Assembly (NCBI RefSeq): GCF_015999305.1
Contig: NZ_JAEAGP010000001.1
Coordinates: 124,001 to 188,000 of the forward strand
Length of the DNA stretch: 64,000 nt
DNA from: Erythrobacter sp. YJ-T3-07
Lineage (GTDB): Bacteria; Pseudomonadota; Alphaproteobacteria; Sphingomonadales; Sphingomonadaceae
Direction of reading: 5' to 3'
Each line of letters begins with the position of its first letter. Position 1 is the first letter of the stretch. Below, piece after piece: positions 23,901 to 32,624 of this stretch. A program made the translations under genes and the position numbers. The notes under the pieces were generated by a model. That model had not been told where the DNA came from, did not search any database, and worked only from the letters and a program-made list of their open reading frames with translations.

Positions 23901-25520
23901 TCAGGCTTCGGACTGGGCCGCAGCGAGCACGCGCTCCTGCGCGGCAGGCACCAGCTTGAGCGCGGCCAGCAGCAGGACGAGCCCGATCGGCGCCGCCCAC
24001 AGCGTGCTCTGCATGCCAAGACCCAGGTCACCGCCCGATTTTGCGGAGACCAGCCCAGCCAGATACGGCCCCAGTGCAAGGCCGACCAGCGTGGTGGCAA
24101 GGAAGAACGTCGCAGTCGCGACGCCGCGCATGCGGGGCAGGACGAGCGACTGGCTGGTCGCCGCCGCCGCGCCCAGCGCGCTCGACGCGAACAACTGCGC
24201 GACTGCGGCAAGCACTAGGAACATCGCTTTGCTTTCCGTGGTGAACATCACCCACACGACCGGCACCGGAGCCAACAGGCCGAACAGCACCACATAGAGC
24301 CGCCCGCCGGGAAGCTTGGTGAACAGCCAGTCTGCCACGCGGCCGCCGATGATCACACCGAGGAATCCGGTCACCGCTGCAGGCGCGCCCAGCAGCAGAC
24401 CCAGCTCGCTCTTGGAAATCTCGAACACCCGCTCGCCATAGGGGGCACCCCAGTAGGACGTGGAGTAGGAGATGAAGGCGACCGCGCCGTAGCCCAGAAT
24501 GGTGCACAGGAAGGCGGGCGATCCCCAGGTCAGCGCGAAGGTCTGCGCATCGCGCGAACGTAGCGCGCTCGCCCAGCTGAAGATCGCGTAATAGCCCACC
24601 GCCAGCAGGAACCACTGATCCGAGATCTCGGCGCCTATCGCCGGGACACCGGAGCCGATCGCGCCCATGATGATCCCCTGCCCAGTCTCGGCCAGCGACG
24701 TGATCAACCAGGCCGCGAAGAAAAATCCGACAAGCCCGAGCAGATTGACCGCCAGCGCGATCGGCCCGCGCCGTGCGGCGCCGAGAATGGTGAGCGGCGG
24801 GATGATCTGCTGCAATTCCTCGACGAACCCGCGGAACGGCTTTTCGACCGGCTCTGCCGGCATGCCGTCGATCAGGCCGCGCACCGGCTCTTTCAGCGTG
24901 AAGACCCAGATCGCAAGCAGGATGCCCGGCAGGCCGACCGCGATGAAGGCTGCCTGCCACCCGGCGAGGCCCAGCGGGCCGCCGTTCGGGTAGGCCGCGT
25001 TCCAGTTCTCGACCACCAGCGCGCCGATTACCAGCGAGATACCGCCGCCGACATAGAGGCCCGAGGAATAAACCGCGAGCGCGGTGGCGCGCAGCCGCGC
25101 CGGAAACCAGTCCGAAATGAGCGAGTAGGCGGACGGGCTCGCCGTCGCCTCGCCGATCCCGACCCCAACACGTGCGCCCGAGAGCATGGCCGCATTTTTC
25201 GCAAAGCCAGACGCCGCGGTCATCAGCGACCACAGGCCCAGACCGATCGTCATCAGCCTGACGCGGTGCCAGCTGTCCGCCAGCTTGCCCAGCGGAATGC
25301 CGAAAAGCGCATAGAAGATCGCGAAGGCGGTGCCGTAGAGGAAGCCCAGAAACGCGTCGTCGACGCCCAGGTCCGCTTTGATATCGTTCGCAAGGATCGA
25401 GAGGATCTGGCGATCGACGAAGTTGAGCACGTAAACCAGCACCAGCACGCTGAGCGCGTACCAGCTATAGGCGGGCACCTTGGCATCTGGTGCCGATGCG
25501 GGCTTGTCCGTCGCGTCCAT
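23901..25520 (-). CDS. MFS transporter
   Basis: Major facilitator superfamily permease of 539 residues with about 12 hydrophobic segments. It starts with the TM1 signature YVLNFVDRQILSILANDI and the loop 2-3 motif GKLADSWHRVRLMTIGLGLWS; GVGIGEATASPSAYSLISDWFP marks TM4-5. This subgroup, common in sphingomonads and annotated as spinster-like or hexuronate/aromatic acid-type MFS, has no predictable substrate. It is followed on the same strand by nothing within its unit; queC lies 21 bases upstream and may be co-transcribed. Confidence 0.85.
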   Translation of the reverse strand: MDATDKPASAPDAKVPAYSWYALSVLVLVYVLNFVDRQILSILANDIKADLGVDDAFLGFLYGTAFAIFYALFGIPLGKLADSWHRVRLMTIGLGLWSLMTAASGFAKNAAMLSGARVGVGIGEATASPSAYSLISDWFPARLRATALAVYSSGLYVGGGISLVIGALVVENWNAAYPNGGPLGLAGWQAAFIAVGLPGILLAIWVFTLKEPVRGLIDGMPAEPVEKPFRGFVEELQQIIPPLTILGAARRGPIALAVNLLGLVGFFFAAWLITSLAETGQGIIMGAIGSGVPAIGAEISDQWFLLAVGYYAIFSWASALRSRDAQTFALTWGSPAFLCTILGYGAVAFISYSTSYWGAPYGERVFEISKSELGLLLGAPAAVTGFLGVIIGGRVADWLFTKLPGGRLYVVLFGLLAPVPVVWVMFTTESKAMFLVLAAVAQLFASSALGAAAATSQSLVLPRMRGVATATFFLATTLVGLALGPYLAGLVSAKSGGDLGLGMQSTLWAAPIGLVLLLAALKLVPAAQERVLAAAQSEA

Positions 25521-25541
25521 TCATCCCCCTCGTCGTTCTTC

Positions 25542-26237
25542 TTATGTATCCGCCGGATAGGTCAGGCCGTCGGTCAGCCCCGCATCGGCAAAACCCTTGC
25601 GGCGCAGACGACAGCTATCGCACAATCCGCACGGCAGGCCATCCCCTCTCGGGTCGTAACACGACCAGCTGAGTGCGGTATCGAGCCCAAGCCGGTTCGC
25701 CTCACTCGCAATCTCGGCCTTGCCGAGGAACTGGAGCGGAGCATCGATCGCGAAACCGCCCCCTTCGATCCCCGCCTTTGTGCCCAGCCGGGCCGTTTCG
25801 GCGAAGCTGGCGATGAATTCGGGGCGACAGTCCGGATAGCCCGAATAGTCCAGCGCATTGACCCCGATGACGATCCGGCCTGCGCCGATGCTCTCGGCAA
25901 AGGCGGTGGTCAGCGCGAGGAAGACGAGGTTGCGGGCGGGCACATAGGTGACCGGGATCGTCCCATCGACGCCATCCTTGGGCACGTCGATATCCGCGGT
26001 CAGCGCCGATCCGCCGAACTTGCGCAGGTCGAGCGTGATTTCACGGTGGCTAGCAAGCCCCAGCGCCTTGGCGATTTTGCGCGCAGCCTCGATCTCGCGC
26101 ACGTGGCGCTGGCCATAGTCAATCGTCAGCGCGTGGACTTCGTGCCCCCGCTCGCGCGCCAGAGCGGCGGCAACCATTGAATCAAGCCCACCCGAAAGCA
26201 GGGCGGCGGCGATGGTGTCAGGATTTTTGCCCGTCAT
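25542..26237 (-). CDS. queC: 7-cyano-7-deazaguanine synthase
   Basis: QueC, 231 residues, which converts 7-carboxy-7-deazaguanine to preQ0 with ATP and ammonia in queuosine synthesis. The PP-loop SGGLDS is at residues 15-20, FHEV-like HALTIDYGQRH follows, and YVPARNLVFLALTTAFAESI is the family signature. The zinc site is near the C-terminus: CYDPRGDGLPCGLCDSC gives four cysteines. Other queuosine genes are not in this window. Confidence 0.95.
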   Translation of the reverse strand: MTGKNPDTIAAALLSGGLDSMVAAALARERGHEVHALTIDYGQRHVREIEAARKIAKALGLASHREITLDLRKFGGSALTADIDVPKDGVDGTIPVTYVPARNLVFLALTTAFAESIGAGRIVIGVNALDYSGYPDCRPEFIASFAETARLGTKAGIEGGGFAIDAPLQFLGKAEIASEANRLGLDTALSWSCYDPRGDGLPCGLCDSCRLRRKGFADAGLTDGLTYPADT

Positions 26238-26294
26238 GGGCTCCGCGCTAGCGGCTTGCGCGATCGATCCGCAAGCCCGAACAACACACGCGGA

Positions 26295-26705
26295 TCACTT
26301 GCAGTCGCCCACCCGCCGGCCCTCGGCCTCGAACGAGAAGGGCGAACCGCGTTCGATTCCCGTGGTCCGCAGCTGGATCAGCTCGGGCGATTCCCAGCGA
26401 ATATCGGTCTGGCCATAACCATTGCCGTTGCAGCTGTAATGGACGGTCGCGCTGACACCATTGTCGTCGATCACGCTGCGGCTGCAGCGCATCCCGCGAT
26501 GGCGCAGCTGGACCAGGTCGCTTTCACGCCGGAGACAGATCCGCCGCGTCGTCGCGCCTTCGCCCCGCTCACGGATTTCCCACGTGCCGAGATGAAGCTT
26601 GCCGAACAAGGTGGTGGAGCCGCCCTGCGCAGCAAGCGGCGCGGCAAGGCCCACGCCCCCCGCGAGGGCGAGCGCAAGGAAAATGGTGATCCCGCGTCTC
26701 GTCAT
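26295..26705 (-). CDS. DUF3617-like secreted protein
   Basis: Secreted protein of 136 residues. The ATG at 26705 gives a clean signal peptide (RRGITIFLALALAGGVGLAAPLAAQ); the open frame goes on to 26753 without signal-like sequence. The mature part has four cysteines (RRICLRR, GMRCSRS, YSCNGNG, VGDCK) and the GTWEIRE start and MRCSRSVI core of DUF3617 periplasmic proteins. Function unknown. It lies between queC and hslO on the same strand. Confidence 0.7.
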   Translation of the reverse strand: MTRRGITIFLALALAGGVGLAAPLAAQGGSTTLFGKLHLGTWEIRERGEGATTRRICLRRESDLVQLRHRGMRCSRSVIDDNGVSATVHYSCNGNGYGQTDIRWESPELIQLRTTGIERGSPFSFEAEGRRVGDCK

Positions 26706-26790
26706 TGCCCTACCCCCTTCAATTTCGGCGATTCTGTTAAAGTAGAAACGCATCTATACACGATTTCACCCGCACCGGAGATGAACGCCG

Positions 26791-27720
26791 CTAGGCGTCG
26801 ATTGTGAAAATTCGCGAACAGAACGCGCAATCGACCAGAATGTCACCCGCTTCATTGCGCATTTCGGCCCTGTCTTCCTGAGAGAATCGTCGAATGAGCG
26901 ATTCGTAGTGCTCGACACTGCATCGGCAACCGCGTGTCAGCGGCTTTCCCTGAAAGACACGCACCTCGTCTTCTTCGTGGAACAGTCGCCAGACCAGCGC
27001 TTCGAGCGGGAGCGCCTCGTCGAGCAGCTCCTCGTGCCGGATCGAGCCTGCCATCGTCTCGACGTGCTCCCAGTGCGGGTGGGAAAGGCGCACGTGCAGC
27101 CGCTCGCGCCCGACCTCGCCATCGGGCAGGTGCTGTGCAAGCAGGCCTGCGGCCAGCGTGTGCTCGCCTTCGGTCTTCACCGCAACGCGCACCAGCGTGG
27201 GCACCTGTTCGGACTGCAGGAAATAGCTCTCGCATGCAGCAGCGAGGCTTTCGCCCTCCAGCGGCACGATCCCCTGATAGCGCCCGCCACGCTTGGGCAC
27301 GTCGAAGGTGATCGCAAGATAGCCCTTGCCGAACAGCGCCGGGAGCGAGGGATTTGCGCCCAGCTTGGCCAGCGCCTCGGCATCGAAATCGGCATAGCCG
27401 CGCACCGCGCCCTGGCGGAAGTCGCAGACCAGCAGTTTGACGATGCCGGCCTCGGTCTGGGCCTGCATGGTCATCTGGCCGCCGCCTTCGCCCTCCGCGC
27501 TCTCTTCGTCATCCTCGTCGATCAGCGCACCGACGAGCGCGGCAACCACCAGCGCTTCGGCGAGCAGGTTGCGGATCGCAGGGGGATAGTCGTGCGCGGC
27601 GAGAATTTCGTCGAGCGTGCGGTCGAGCCGCACGAGCCGCAGCCGCGTATCCCGCGAGGGGATCGACGCGCCAAGCAGGTGGTCGGAGAAGGTTTCGCTT
27701 GTCTGGAGAGTATCGGTCAC
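26791..27720 (-). CDS. hslO: Redox-regulated chaperone Hsp33
   Basis: Hsp33, 309 residues, a holdase activated by oxidation. The N-terminal domain has the usual helical LLAEALVVAALVGAL segment, with an acidic insert DEDDEESAEGEGGG at about residues 70-83 longer than in E. coli. The C-terminal zinc switch is complete: GCRC (near residue 265) and DCAFC (near 300). It is the first gene after argF on the same strand, with 47 bases between. Confidence 0.93.
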   Translation of the reverse strand: MTDTLQTSETFSDHLLGASIPSRDTRLRLVRLDRTLDEILAAHDYPPAIRNLLAEALVVAALVGALIDEDDEESAEGEGGGQMTMQAQTEAGIVKLLVCDFRQGAVRGYADFDAEALAKLGANPSLPALFGKGYLAITFDVPKRGGRYQGIVPLEGESLAAACESYFLQSEQVPTLVRVAVKTEGEHTLAAGLLAQHLPDGEVGRERLHVRLSHPHWEHVETMAGSIRHEELLDEALPLEALVWRLFHEEDEVRVFQGKPLTRGCRCSVEHYESLIRRFSQEDRAEMRNEAGDILVDCAFCSRIFTIDA

Positions 27721-27767
27721 GGCGGGCTATATAAGAACGCCCGCCGTCTCCCCAAGCCCCCCGCGCT

Positions 27768-28697
27768 TCAGAGCTTGCCGAAAGCCCAGAGAAGCACGGA
27801 TTTCTGCGCGTGGATGCGGTTCTCCGCCTCGTCGAACACGCGGCTTTGCGGCCCCTCGATCACGCTTTGCGTCACCTCGTCGCCGACATGCGCGGGCAGG
27901 CAGTGGAGGAAATCCACCTCCGGCTTGGCGAGCGCCATCAGCGCGTCATTGACCTGAAAAGGTTGCATCGCCGCGATCTTGCTCGCGGCGTTTTCCTGCC
28001 CCATCGACACCCAGGTATCGGTGACGATCACGTCCGCGCCCTTCGCGGCCGCCTGCGCATCCTGCGTCAGCGTGATCGTCGCGCCGCCCGCGCGGGCCGC
28101 TTCGACGAACGCCGCCTCGGGCTCGAAGCCCGCCGGGGTCGCAACGCGCACGTTGAACTTGAAAATGCCGGCGGCCTCGAGGATCGAGTGCAGCACGTTG
28201 TTGCCATCGCCCAGCCAGGCCAGTTCCAGCCCCGGCAGCGCCTTGCCGTGTTCGATGATCGTCAGCAGATCGGCGACGATCTGGCACGGGTGCGACGCGT
28301 CGGTCAGCCCGTTGATCACCGGCACGCTGGCATGGCGGGCCATTTCCTCGACCTTGGCGTGATCGTCGGTCCGGATCATTATCGCATCGACCATCCGGCT
28401 GAGCACCCGCGCGGTGTCGGCGATGCTTTCGCCGCGGCCGAGCTGCATCGAGCCGCTCTCCATCACAATCGCACTACCGCCGAGCTGGCGCATCGCGATG
28501 TCGAAGCTGACCCGCGTGCGGGTCGAGCTTTTCTCGAAGATCATCGCCAGCACATACCCGGCGAGAGGAGCATCGGCATCCGCCTTGCCCTTGGGCCAGG
28601 ACTTGCGCGCAGCCTTGCGGTCGATCGCGTCGTTCAGCATCGCGGCGAGGGCATCGCCGCCTGCATCCGACAGGTCGAGGAAGTGGCGCGCGCCCAT
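27768..28697 (-). CDS. argF: Ornithine carbamoyltransferase
   Basis: ArgF, 309 residues, which makes citrulline from ornithine and carbamoyl phosphate. Carbamoyl phosphate is held by SSTRTR near residue 55 and HPCQ near 135; ornithine by DTWVSMGQE near residue 225 and [10 protein letters not shown] near 265. The ATG shares one base with the argD stop, so the two are coupled. Allosteric regulation is not evident. Confidence 0.95.
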   Translation of the reverse strand: MGARHFLDLSDAGGDALAAMLNDAIDRKAARKSWPKGKADADAPLAGYVLAMIFEKSSTRTRVSFDIAMRQLGGSAIVMESGSMQLGRGESIADTARVLSRMVDAIMIRTDDHAKVEEMARHASVPVINGLTDASHPCQIVADLLTIIEHGKALPGLELAWLGDGNNVLHSILEAAGIFKFNVRVATPAGFEPEAAFVEAARAGGATITLTQDAQAAAKGADVIVTDTWVSMGQENAASKIAAMQPFQVNDALMALAKPEVDFLHCLPAHVGDEVTQSVIEGPQSRVFDEAENRIHAQKSVLLWAFGKL

Positions 28698-29890
28698 CAG
28701 CTTGCGTCCGGCACTTCGTAGTCGGCCGCACCGGCAGACAGCTTGTCAAAGAACTCGTCGATCTCCGCATCGCCAACCACCAGCGGCGGAAGCACGCGCA
28801 GCGTGTTGTCGCCTGCCGCCACGGTCAGCAGCTGGTGCTTGTCGCGCAGGTGCTGGAAGAACGGCCGGCTTTCGACCTTCATCTTGATGCCGAGCATCAG
28901 GCCTTCGCCGCGGACCAGCTCGAACAGGTCGGGATAATTGCCGATGAACTGTTCCAGCCGCGCCTTCAGCCGCGCGCCTTTGTCGCGCACGCCCTGCAGG
29001 AATTCGTCGTTGGCGACCGCTTCCATCACCGCGACGCCCGCCGCCATCGCCAGCGGGTTGCCGCCGTAGGTGGAGCCGTGGGTGCCGAAAGTCATCCCGC
29101 GTGCGGCATGTTCGGTCGCAAGGCACGCGCCCAGCGGGAAGCCGCCGCCGATGCCCTTCGCACTCGCCACGATGTCCGGCTTCACGCCGTAGAACTCGTG
29201 CGCGTAGAACTTGCCCGTGCGGGCGACGCCGCACTGGACCTCGTCCAGCACCAGCATCAGGCCGTGTTCGTCGGCCAGATCGCGCAGGCCCTGCATGAAC
29301 TCCTGGCTGGCGGGGCGGATGCCGCCCTCACCCTGGATCGGTTCGACCAGGAAGCCGGCGGTCTGCGGGCCGATCGCGGCCTTCGCAGCGGCCAGATCGT
29401 CGAACTCGCAATATTTGAAGCCCTGCAGCAGCGGCAGGAAGCCGTGGTGCATCTTGGCCTGGTTGCTCGCGCTGATCGTCGCCATCGTGCGCCCGTGGAA
29501 CGCGCTGGTGAAGGTGATCAGCTCGGTCCGCGCGGGGTCGCCACCCTCGTGCTGGTGGAACGCGCGCGCGGTCTTGATCGCGCATTCGACCGCCTCGGCG
29601 CCAGAATTGGTGAAGAACACCGTGTCGGCGAAACTCGCATCGACCAGCATCTGCGCCAGCTTTTCCTGATGCGGGCTGCCGTAGAGGTTGGAGACGTGCA
29701 TCAACGTCTCGGCCTGCTTCTGGATCGCGCCGATCAGCCCTTCGTGGCTGTGGCCGAGCAGGTTGACCGCGATGCCGCTGGCGAAGTCGAGATAGCGCGT
29801 GCCATCCTCGTCGATCAGGTGGCAGTGCTCGCCCTTCACGGGGCGGACGTCGCAACGGGGATAGACGGGCATCAGGGCGGGGATCGACAT
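28697..29890 (-). CDS. argD: Acetylornithine aminotransferase
   Basis: Class III PLP aminotransferase of 397 residues, which converts N-acetylglutamate semialdehyde to N-acetylornithine and, in many bacteria, also serves as succinyldiaminopimelate aminotransferase. Key parts are [16 protein letters not shown] near residue 95, the [15 protein letters not shown] strand near 215, and the PLP lysine in [12 protein letters not shown] near 245. It is followed directly by argF in an arginine operon. Confidence 0.93.
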   Translation of the reverse strand: MSIPALMPVYPRCDVRPVKGEHCHLIDEDGTRYLDFASGIAVNLLGHSHEGLIGAIQKQAETLMHVSNLYGSPHQEKLAQMLVDASFADTVFFTNSGAEAVECAIKTARAFHQHEGGDPARTELITFTSAFHGRTMATISASNQAKMHHGFLPLLQGFKYCEFDDLAAAKAAIGPQTAGFLVEPIQGEGGIRPASQEFMQGLRDLADEHGLMLVLDEVQCGVARTGKFYAHEFYGVKPDIVASAKGIGGGFPLGACLATEHAARGMTFGTHGSTYGGNPLAMAAGVAVMEAVANDEFLQGVRDKGARLKARLEQFIGNYPDLFELVRGEGLMLGIKMKVESRPFFQHLRDKHQLLTVAAGDNTLRVLPPLVVGDAEIDEFFDKLSAGAADYEVPDAS

Positions 29891-29984
29891 GGCAACTCCG
29901 GAAAATTCAAAACGGTGAACGACAAATGGCGGCCCCGCGAGGGAACCGCCATTCGCGAATGACCGGCGATCTATTGCGTCAGAC

Positions 29985-30019
29985 GGGCCGGGTCAAACTG
30001 GTGAGCATGACCCGGGCCG
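29985..30019 (-). terminator. Hairpin after the cold-shock gene
   Basis: GGGCCGGGTCA and TGACCCGGGCC form a long stem with one mismatch around a 13-base loop, directly after the cold-shock gene stop. No T-run follows, so it may act with a factor or only protect the mRNA end. Confidence 0.5.
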
Positions 30020-30028
30020 GCGCGCGCC

Positions 30029-30850
30029 TTATTCCTGTACGGGAACGAGGTTGACCGCCGAATACTTGCCTCGTCGGTCGACTTCGAGATCGAACTCGTA
30101 GCGTTCGCCCTCGTTGATCTGCGACAGACCCGAGCGCTCGACCGCGCTGATGTGCACGAAGGCATCGGGCTGCCCGTCGTCGCGCACCAGGAAGCCGAAG
30201 CCCTTCATCGAATTGAAGAACTTGACCGTGCCGGTCGCCTTTTCGCCGGTCAGCTCGCGCCGCGGCGCTCCGCCAGCCGCGCCGGGGGCGCCACCTTCGC
30301 GGGGAGCGGCTACAGCACCACCGGTCACGGGGATCACATCGCCCACGACCTGCAGATCCTGCGCGGAAATCTTGCCGCCACGATCGACCAGGTTGAATTC
30401 GAGCTCCTGCCCTTCGGCAAGGCCTTCAAGACCGGCGCGTTCGACTGCACTAATGTGCACGAACACGTCGTCTCCGCCGCCTTCCTGCTGGATGAAGCCG
30501 AAGCCCTTCTGGCCGTTGAAGAATTTCACCTGGCCCTTGCCTGTGCCGACGACCTGTGCGGGCATGCGGTTGAAACCGCCGCCACCGCCAGCGCCGCCGC
30601 CACCGCCACGCGGACCACCGCCGCCGCCGAAGCCACCACGGCCACCGCCGCCCGGTCCGCCGCGATCCTGGAACCCGCCACGGTCCTGAAAACCGCCGCG
30701 ATCCTGGTAGCCACCGCCACCGCGATCGTCGAATCCGCCGCGATCCTGGAACCCGCCGCCGAAATCACCGCCGGGAAACGGCTCGAAACCGTCTTCTCCG
30801 ATGTTGTCCCGCTTGTCGCGCCCGCGACGACGCCCTTTATCGTAACCCAT
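30029..30850 (-). CDS. Double cold-shock domain protein with RGG-rich N-terminal tail
   Basis: Nucleic acid-binding protein of 273 residues. Residues 1-95 are low-complexity: a basic start ([14 protein letters not shown]) and repeated DRGG/QDRGGF units passing into long glycine runs. Two cold-shock domains follow, at about 104-168 ([31 protein letters not shown]) and 205-272 ([33 protein letters not shown]), each with RNP1 and RNP2. Double-CSD proteins are common in alphaproteobacteria; the RGG tail is not. An RNA chaperone or mRNA regulator role is likely. A divergent gap of about 350 bases precedes it. Confidence 0.9.
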   Translation of the reverse strand: MGYDKGRRRGRDKRDNIGEDGFEPFPGGDFGGGFQDRGGFDDRGGGGYQDRGGFQDRGGFQDRGGPGGGGRGGFGGGGGPRGGGGGAGGGGGFNRMPAQVVGTGKGQVKFFNGQKGFGFIQQEGGGDDVFVHISAVERAGLEGLAEGQELEFNLVDRGGKISAQDLQVVGDVIPVTGGAVAAPREGGAPGAAGGAPRRELTGEKATGTVKFFNSMKGFGFLVRDDGQPDAFVHISAVERSGLSQINEGERYEFDLEVDRRGKYSAVNLVPVQE

Positions 30851-31205
30851 AACTCGCCAAAAACCTTGCTACTTCCACCCGCCCGCAAAACGAAATCCCG
30901 TAAAGGCGCAGACGGCCGCCTCCCGGCATTGCTGGAGTGGCAAACGATCGACGTTCCTGCCGCCAGTCCCCCACCAACTGGCCCCACCCTTATCGCAGAA
31001 TGCGCGCGGGCGCGAACCAATTCGCAATAGGATACTTGATTCCGCAAGATTATGACAATTTCGAAGGCTTGCGCGGCTTTGGGAGAGCCTGCATGTCTCG
31101 TCCGGGATGGAGGGGCCGATGCGCTCGATAGACTTGGCAGGACGCGCAGCGCACATCGCAAAGGGGCGATTCGCCCCCAAGCCCGGCGGGAGCGATTGAG
31201 CGCCG
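30851..31205. other. Divergent intergenic region, no clear gene
   Basis: Lies between the cold-shock gene and the membrane-anchored protein at 31206. It is less GC-rich near 31020-31060. It would hold the cold-shock leader on the minus strand and the promoter for the plus-strand genes; no firm hexamers were picked. A 26-codon ORF at 31119-31199 is the only candidate coding stretch. Confidence 0.5.
31119..31199 (+). CDS. Possible small ORF of 26 codons
   Basis: An ATG at 31119 opens a 26-residue basic peptide (LAGRAAHIAKGRFAPKPGG) that ends six bases before the ATG at 31206, so translation could be coupled. A GGAGGGG stands about nine bases upstream. There is no recognised family; this may be chance. 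Confidence 0.25.
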   Translation: MRSIDLAGRAAHIAKGRFAPKPGGSD

Positions 31206-31619
31206 ATGGACACTCAGCTTCTCCAACTGGGCGGATCGCTACTCGCGATTCTGGTGCTGGCGGGGATCGCCTGGGCGCTCAAGCTCGGCCAGCCGCGCAC
31301 CATCGACACTGCCGAGCGCGCTCTTGCCCTCGCCCGCGAGGCGGATAGCGCGTTCGATCCCGGCGAAGCTGCGGTGGGGCGTGACGGCTCCGCCGCGATC
31401 CTCGCCGATTCGGCCGGGCGGATCATGGTGCTGCGCCGCCATGGCACCCACTTCGCCGCGCGCGTGCTGGAGCCGGGCACCACGGTACACAGCGAAGGCG
31501 ATATCCTCACGATTATGCCGCGCGACCGCCGCTATGGCCCGGTGATCCTGGATCTCGGCCCCGAGGCGCAGGCTTGGGCCTCGCGCATCGAAGCGCTAGG
31601 AAGGGAAGACAATGCCTGA
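31206..31619 (+). CDS. Membrane-anchored protein of unknown function
   Basis: Unrecognised protein of 137 residues. One N-terminal membrane helix (LLQLGGSLLAILVLAGIAWAL, about 5-25) is followed by a cytoplasmic domain with mixed beta strands (GRDGSAAILADSAGRIMVLRRHG, VLEPGTTVHSEGDILTIMPRDRR). It overlaps the sterol desaturase-like gene by eight bases and is thus co-expressed with it. A link to lipid or membrane modification is suggested only by this overlap. Confidence 0.75.
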   Translation: MDTQLLQLGGSLLAILVLAGIAWALKLGQPRTIDTAERALALAREADSAFDPGEAAVGRDGSAAILADSAGRIMVLRRHGTHFAARVLEPGTTVHSEGDILTIMPRDRRYGPVILDLGPEAQAWASRIEALGREDNA

Positions 31620-32574
31620 CTTCTCGCCCGTCGATTACGCCATTCCCGGCTTCGTCCTGCTCGTTCTGGCGGAAATGCTGTGGGCGCGGTTCAAGGCACC
31701 GCATTCCTACGAGCCGAAGGATACGCTGGTCAGCCTCGCCTTCGGGCTCGGCAGCACGGTCGCGGGATTGCTGCTGGGGGGGCTGGCGCTGGCGGTGTTC
31801 CTCGCCGCCTACGAGGTGCGCTTTTTCACCATCGGCTGGGAATGGTGGGCGTGGCCTTTGTGCTTCGTGCTCGACGATCTCAAATATTACTGGGTGCACC
31901 GCTTCGGCCACCGCAGCCGGTGGTTCTGGGCAAGCCATGTGAACCACCATTCGAGCCAGCACTACAACCTTTCCACCGCGCTGCGGCAGACGTGGACCGG
32001 TGCGTTCACGCTGGGCTTCGTCTTCGCGCTCCCGCTGGTGCTGATAGGCTTCCACCCGGCGATGATCGCGATCTGCGGCGGGTTCAACCTGATCTACCAG
32101 TTCTGGATCCACACCGAGGCGATCGACCGTATGCCGCGCTGGTTCGAGGCGGTGATGAACACGCCCAGCCACCACCGCGTCCACCACGCGACCAACCCGC
32201 GCTATCTCGACCGCAATTACGCGGGCGTGTTCATCGTGTGGGACCGGATGTTCGGCACCTTCGAGGCGGAGCGTCCGCATTCCGAAGAACCGATCCGCTA
32301 CGGCATCGTGAAGCAGCTGGGCAGCTTCAACCTGCTGTGGGCGGTGTTCCACGAATGGATCGGGATGATCGGCGATATCTGGCGCAGCCCCTGGAAGCAC
32401 AAGCTTTCCTACCTGCTGCGCGAGCCGGGCTGGAGCCACGATGGCAGCCGCGAAACATCGGACATGATTCGTGCGCGCTGGCAGGAGCAGCAACAGCGTG
32501 CAGACGCCGCGCCGGTCGAGACGACGCAGGACGAGCCGCAAAAGCCGATTGCGGGGCCACGTCGCGCAGCCTAA
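31612..32574 (+). CDS. Sterol desaturase/fatty acid hydroxylase family protein
   Basis: Integral membrane di-iron oxygenase of 320 residues. The histidine boxes are HRFGH near residue 97, HVNHHSS near 109 and HHRVHH near 184, with further HTE histidines in between, as in the fatty acid hydroxylase superfamily. About four hydrophobic segments surround them. The C-terminal 50 residues are polar and disordered. The substrate may be a sterol, hopanoid, carotenoid or sphingoid lipid; given the sphingolipid genes at 1.4 kb a sphingolipid substrate is possible but unproven. Confidence 0.85.
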   Translation: MPDFSPVDYAIPGFVLLVLAEMLWARFKAPHSYEPKDTLVSLAFGLGSTVAGLLLGGLALAVFLAAYEVRFFTIGWEWWAWPLCFVLDDLKYYWVHRFGHRSRWFWASHVNHHSSQHYNLSTALRQTWTGAFTLGFVFALPLVLIGFHPAMIAICGGFNLIYQFWIHTEAIDRMPRWFEAVMNTPSHHRVHHATNPRYLDRNYAGVFIVWDRMFGTFEAERPHSEEPIRYGIVKQLGSFNLLWAVFHEWIGMIGDIWRSPWKHKLSYLLREPGWSHDGSRETSDMIRARWQEQQQRADAAPVETTQDEPQKPIAGPRRAA

Positions 32575-32624
32575 CCTTTTGCGTAAACGGAGAGAATATT
32601 CCGTACACGAGAGAGGACGGGCGC

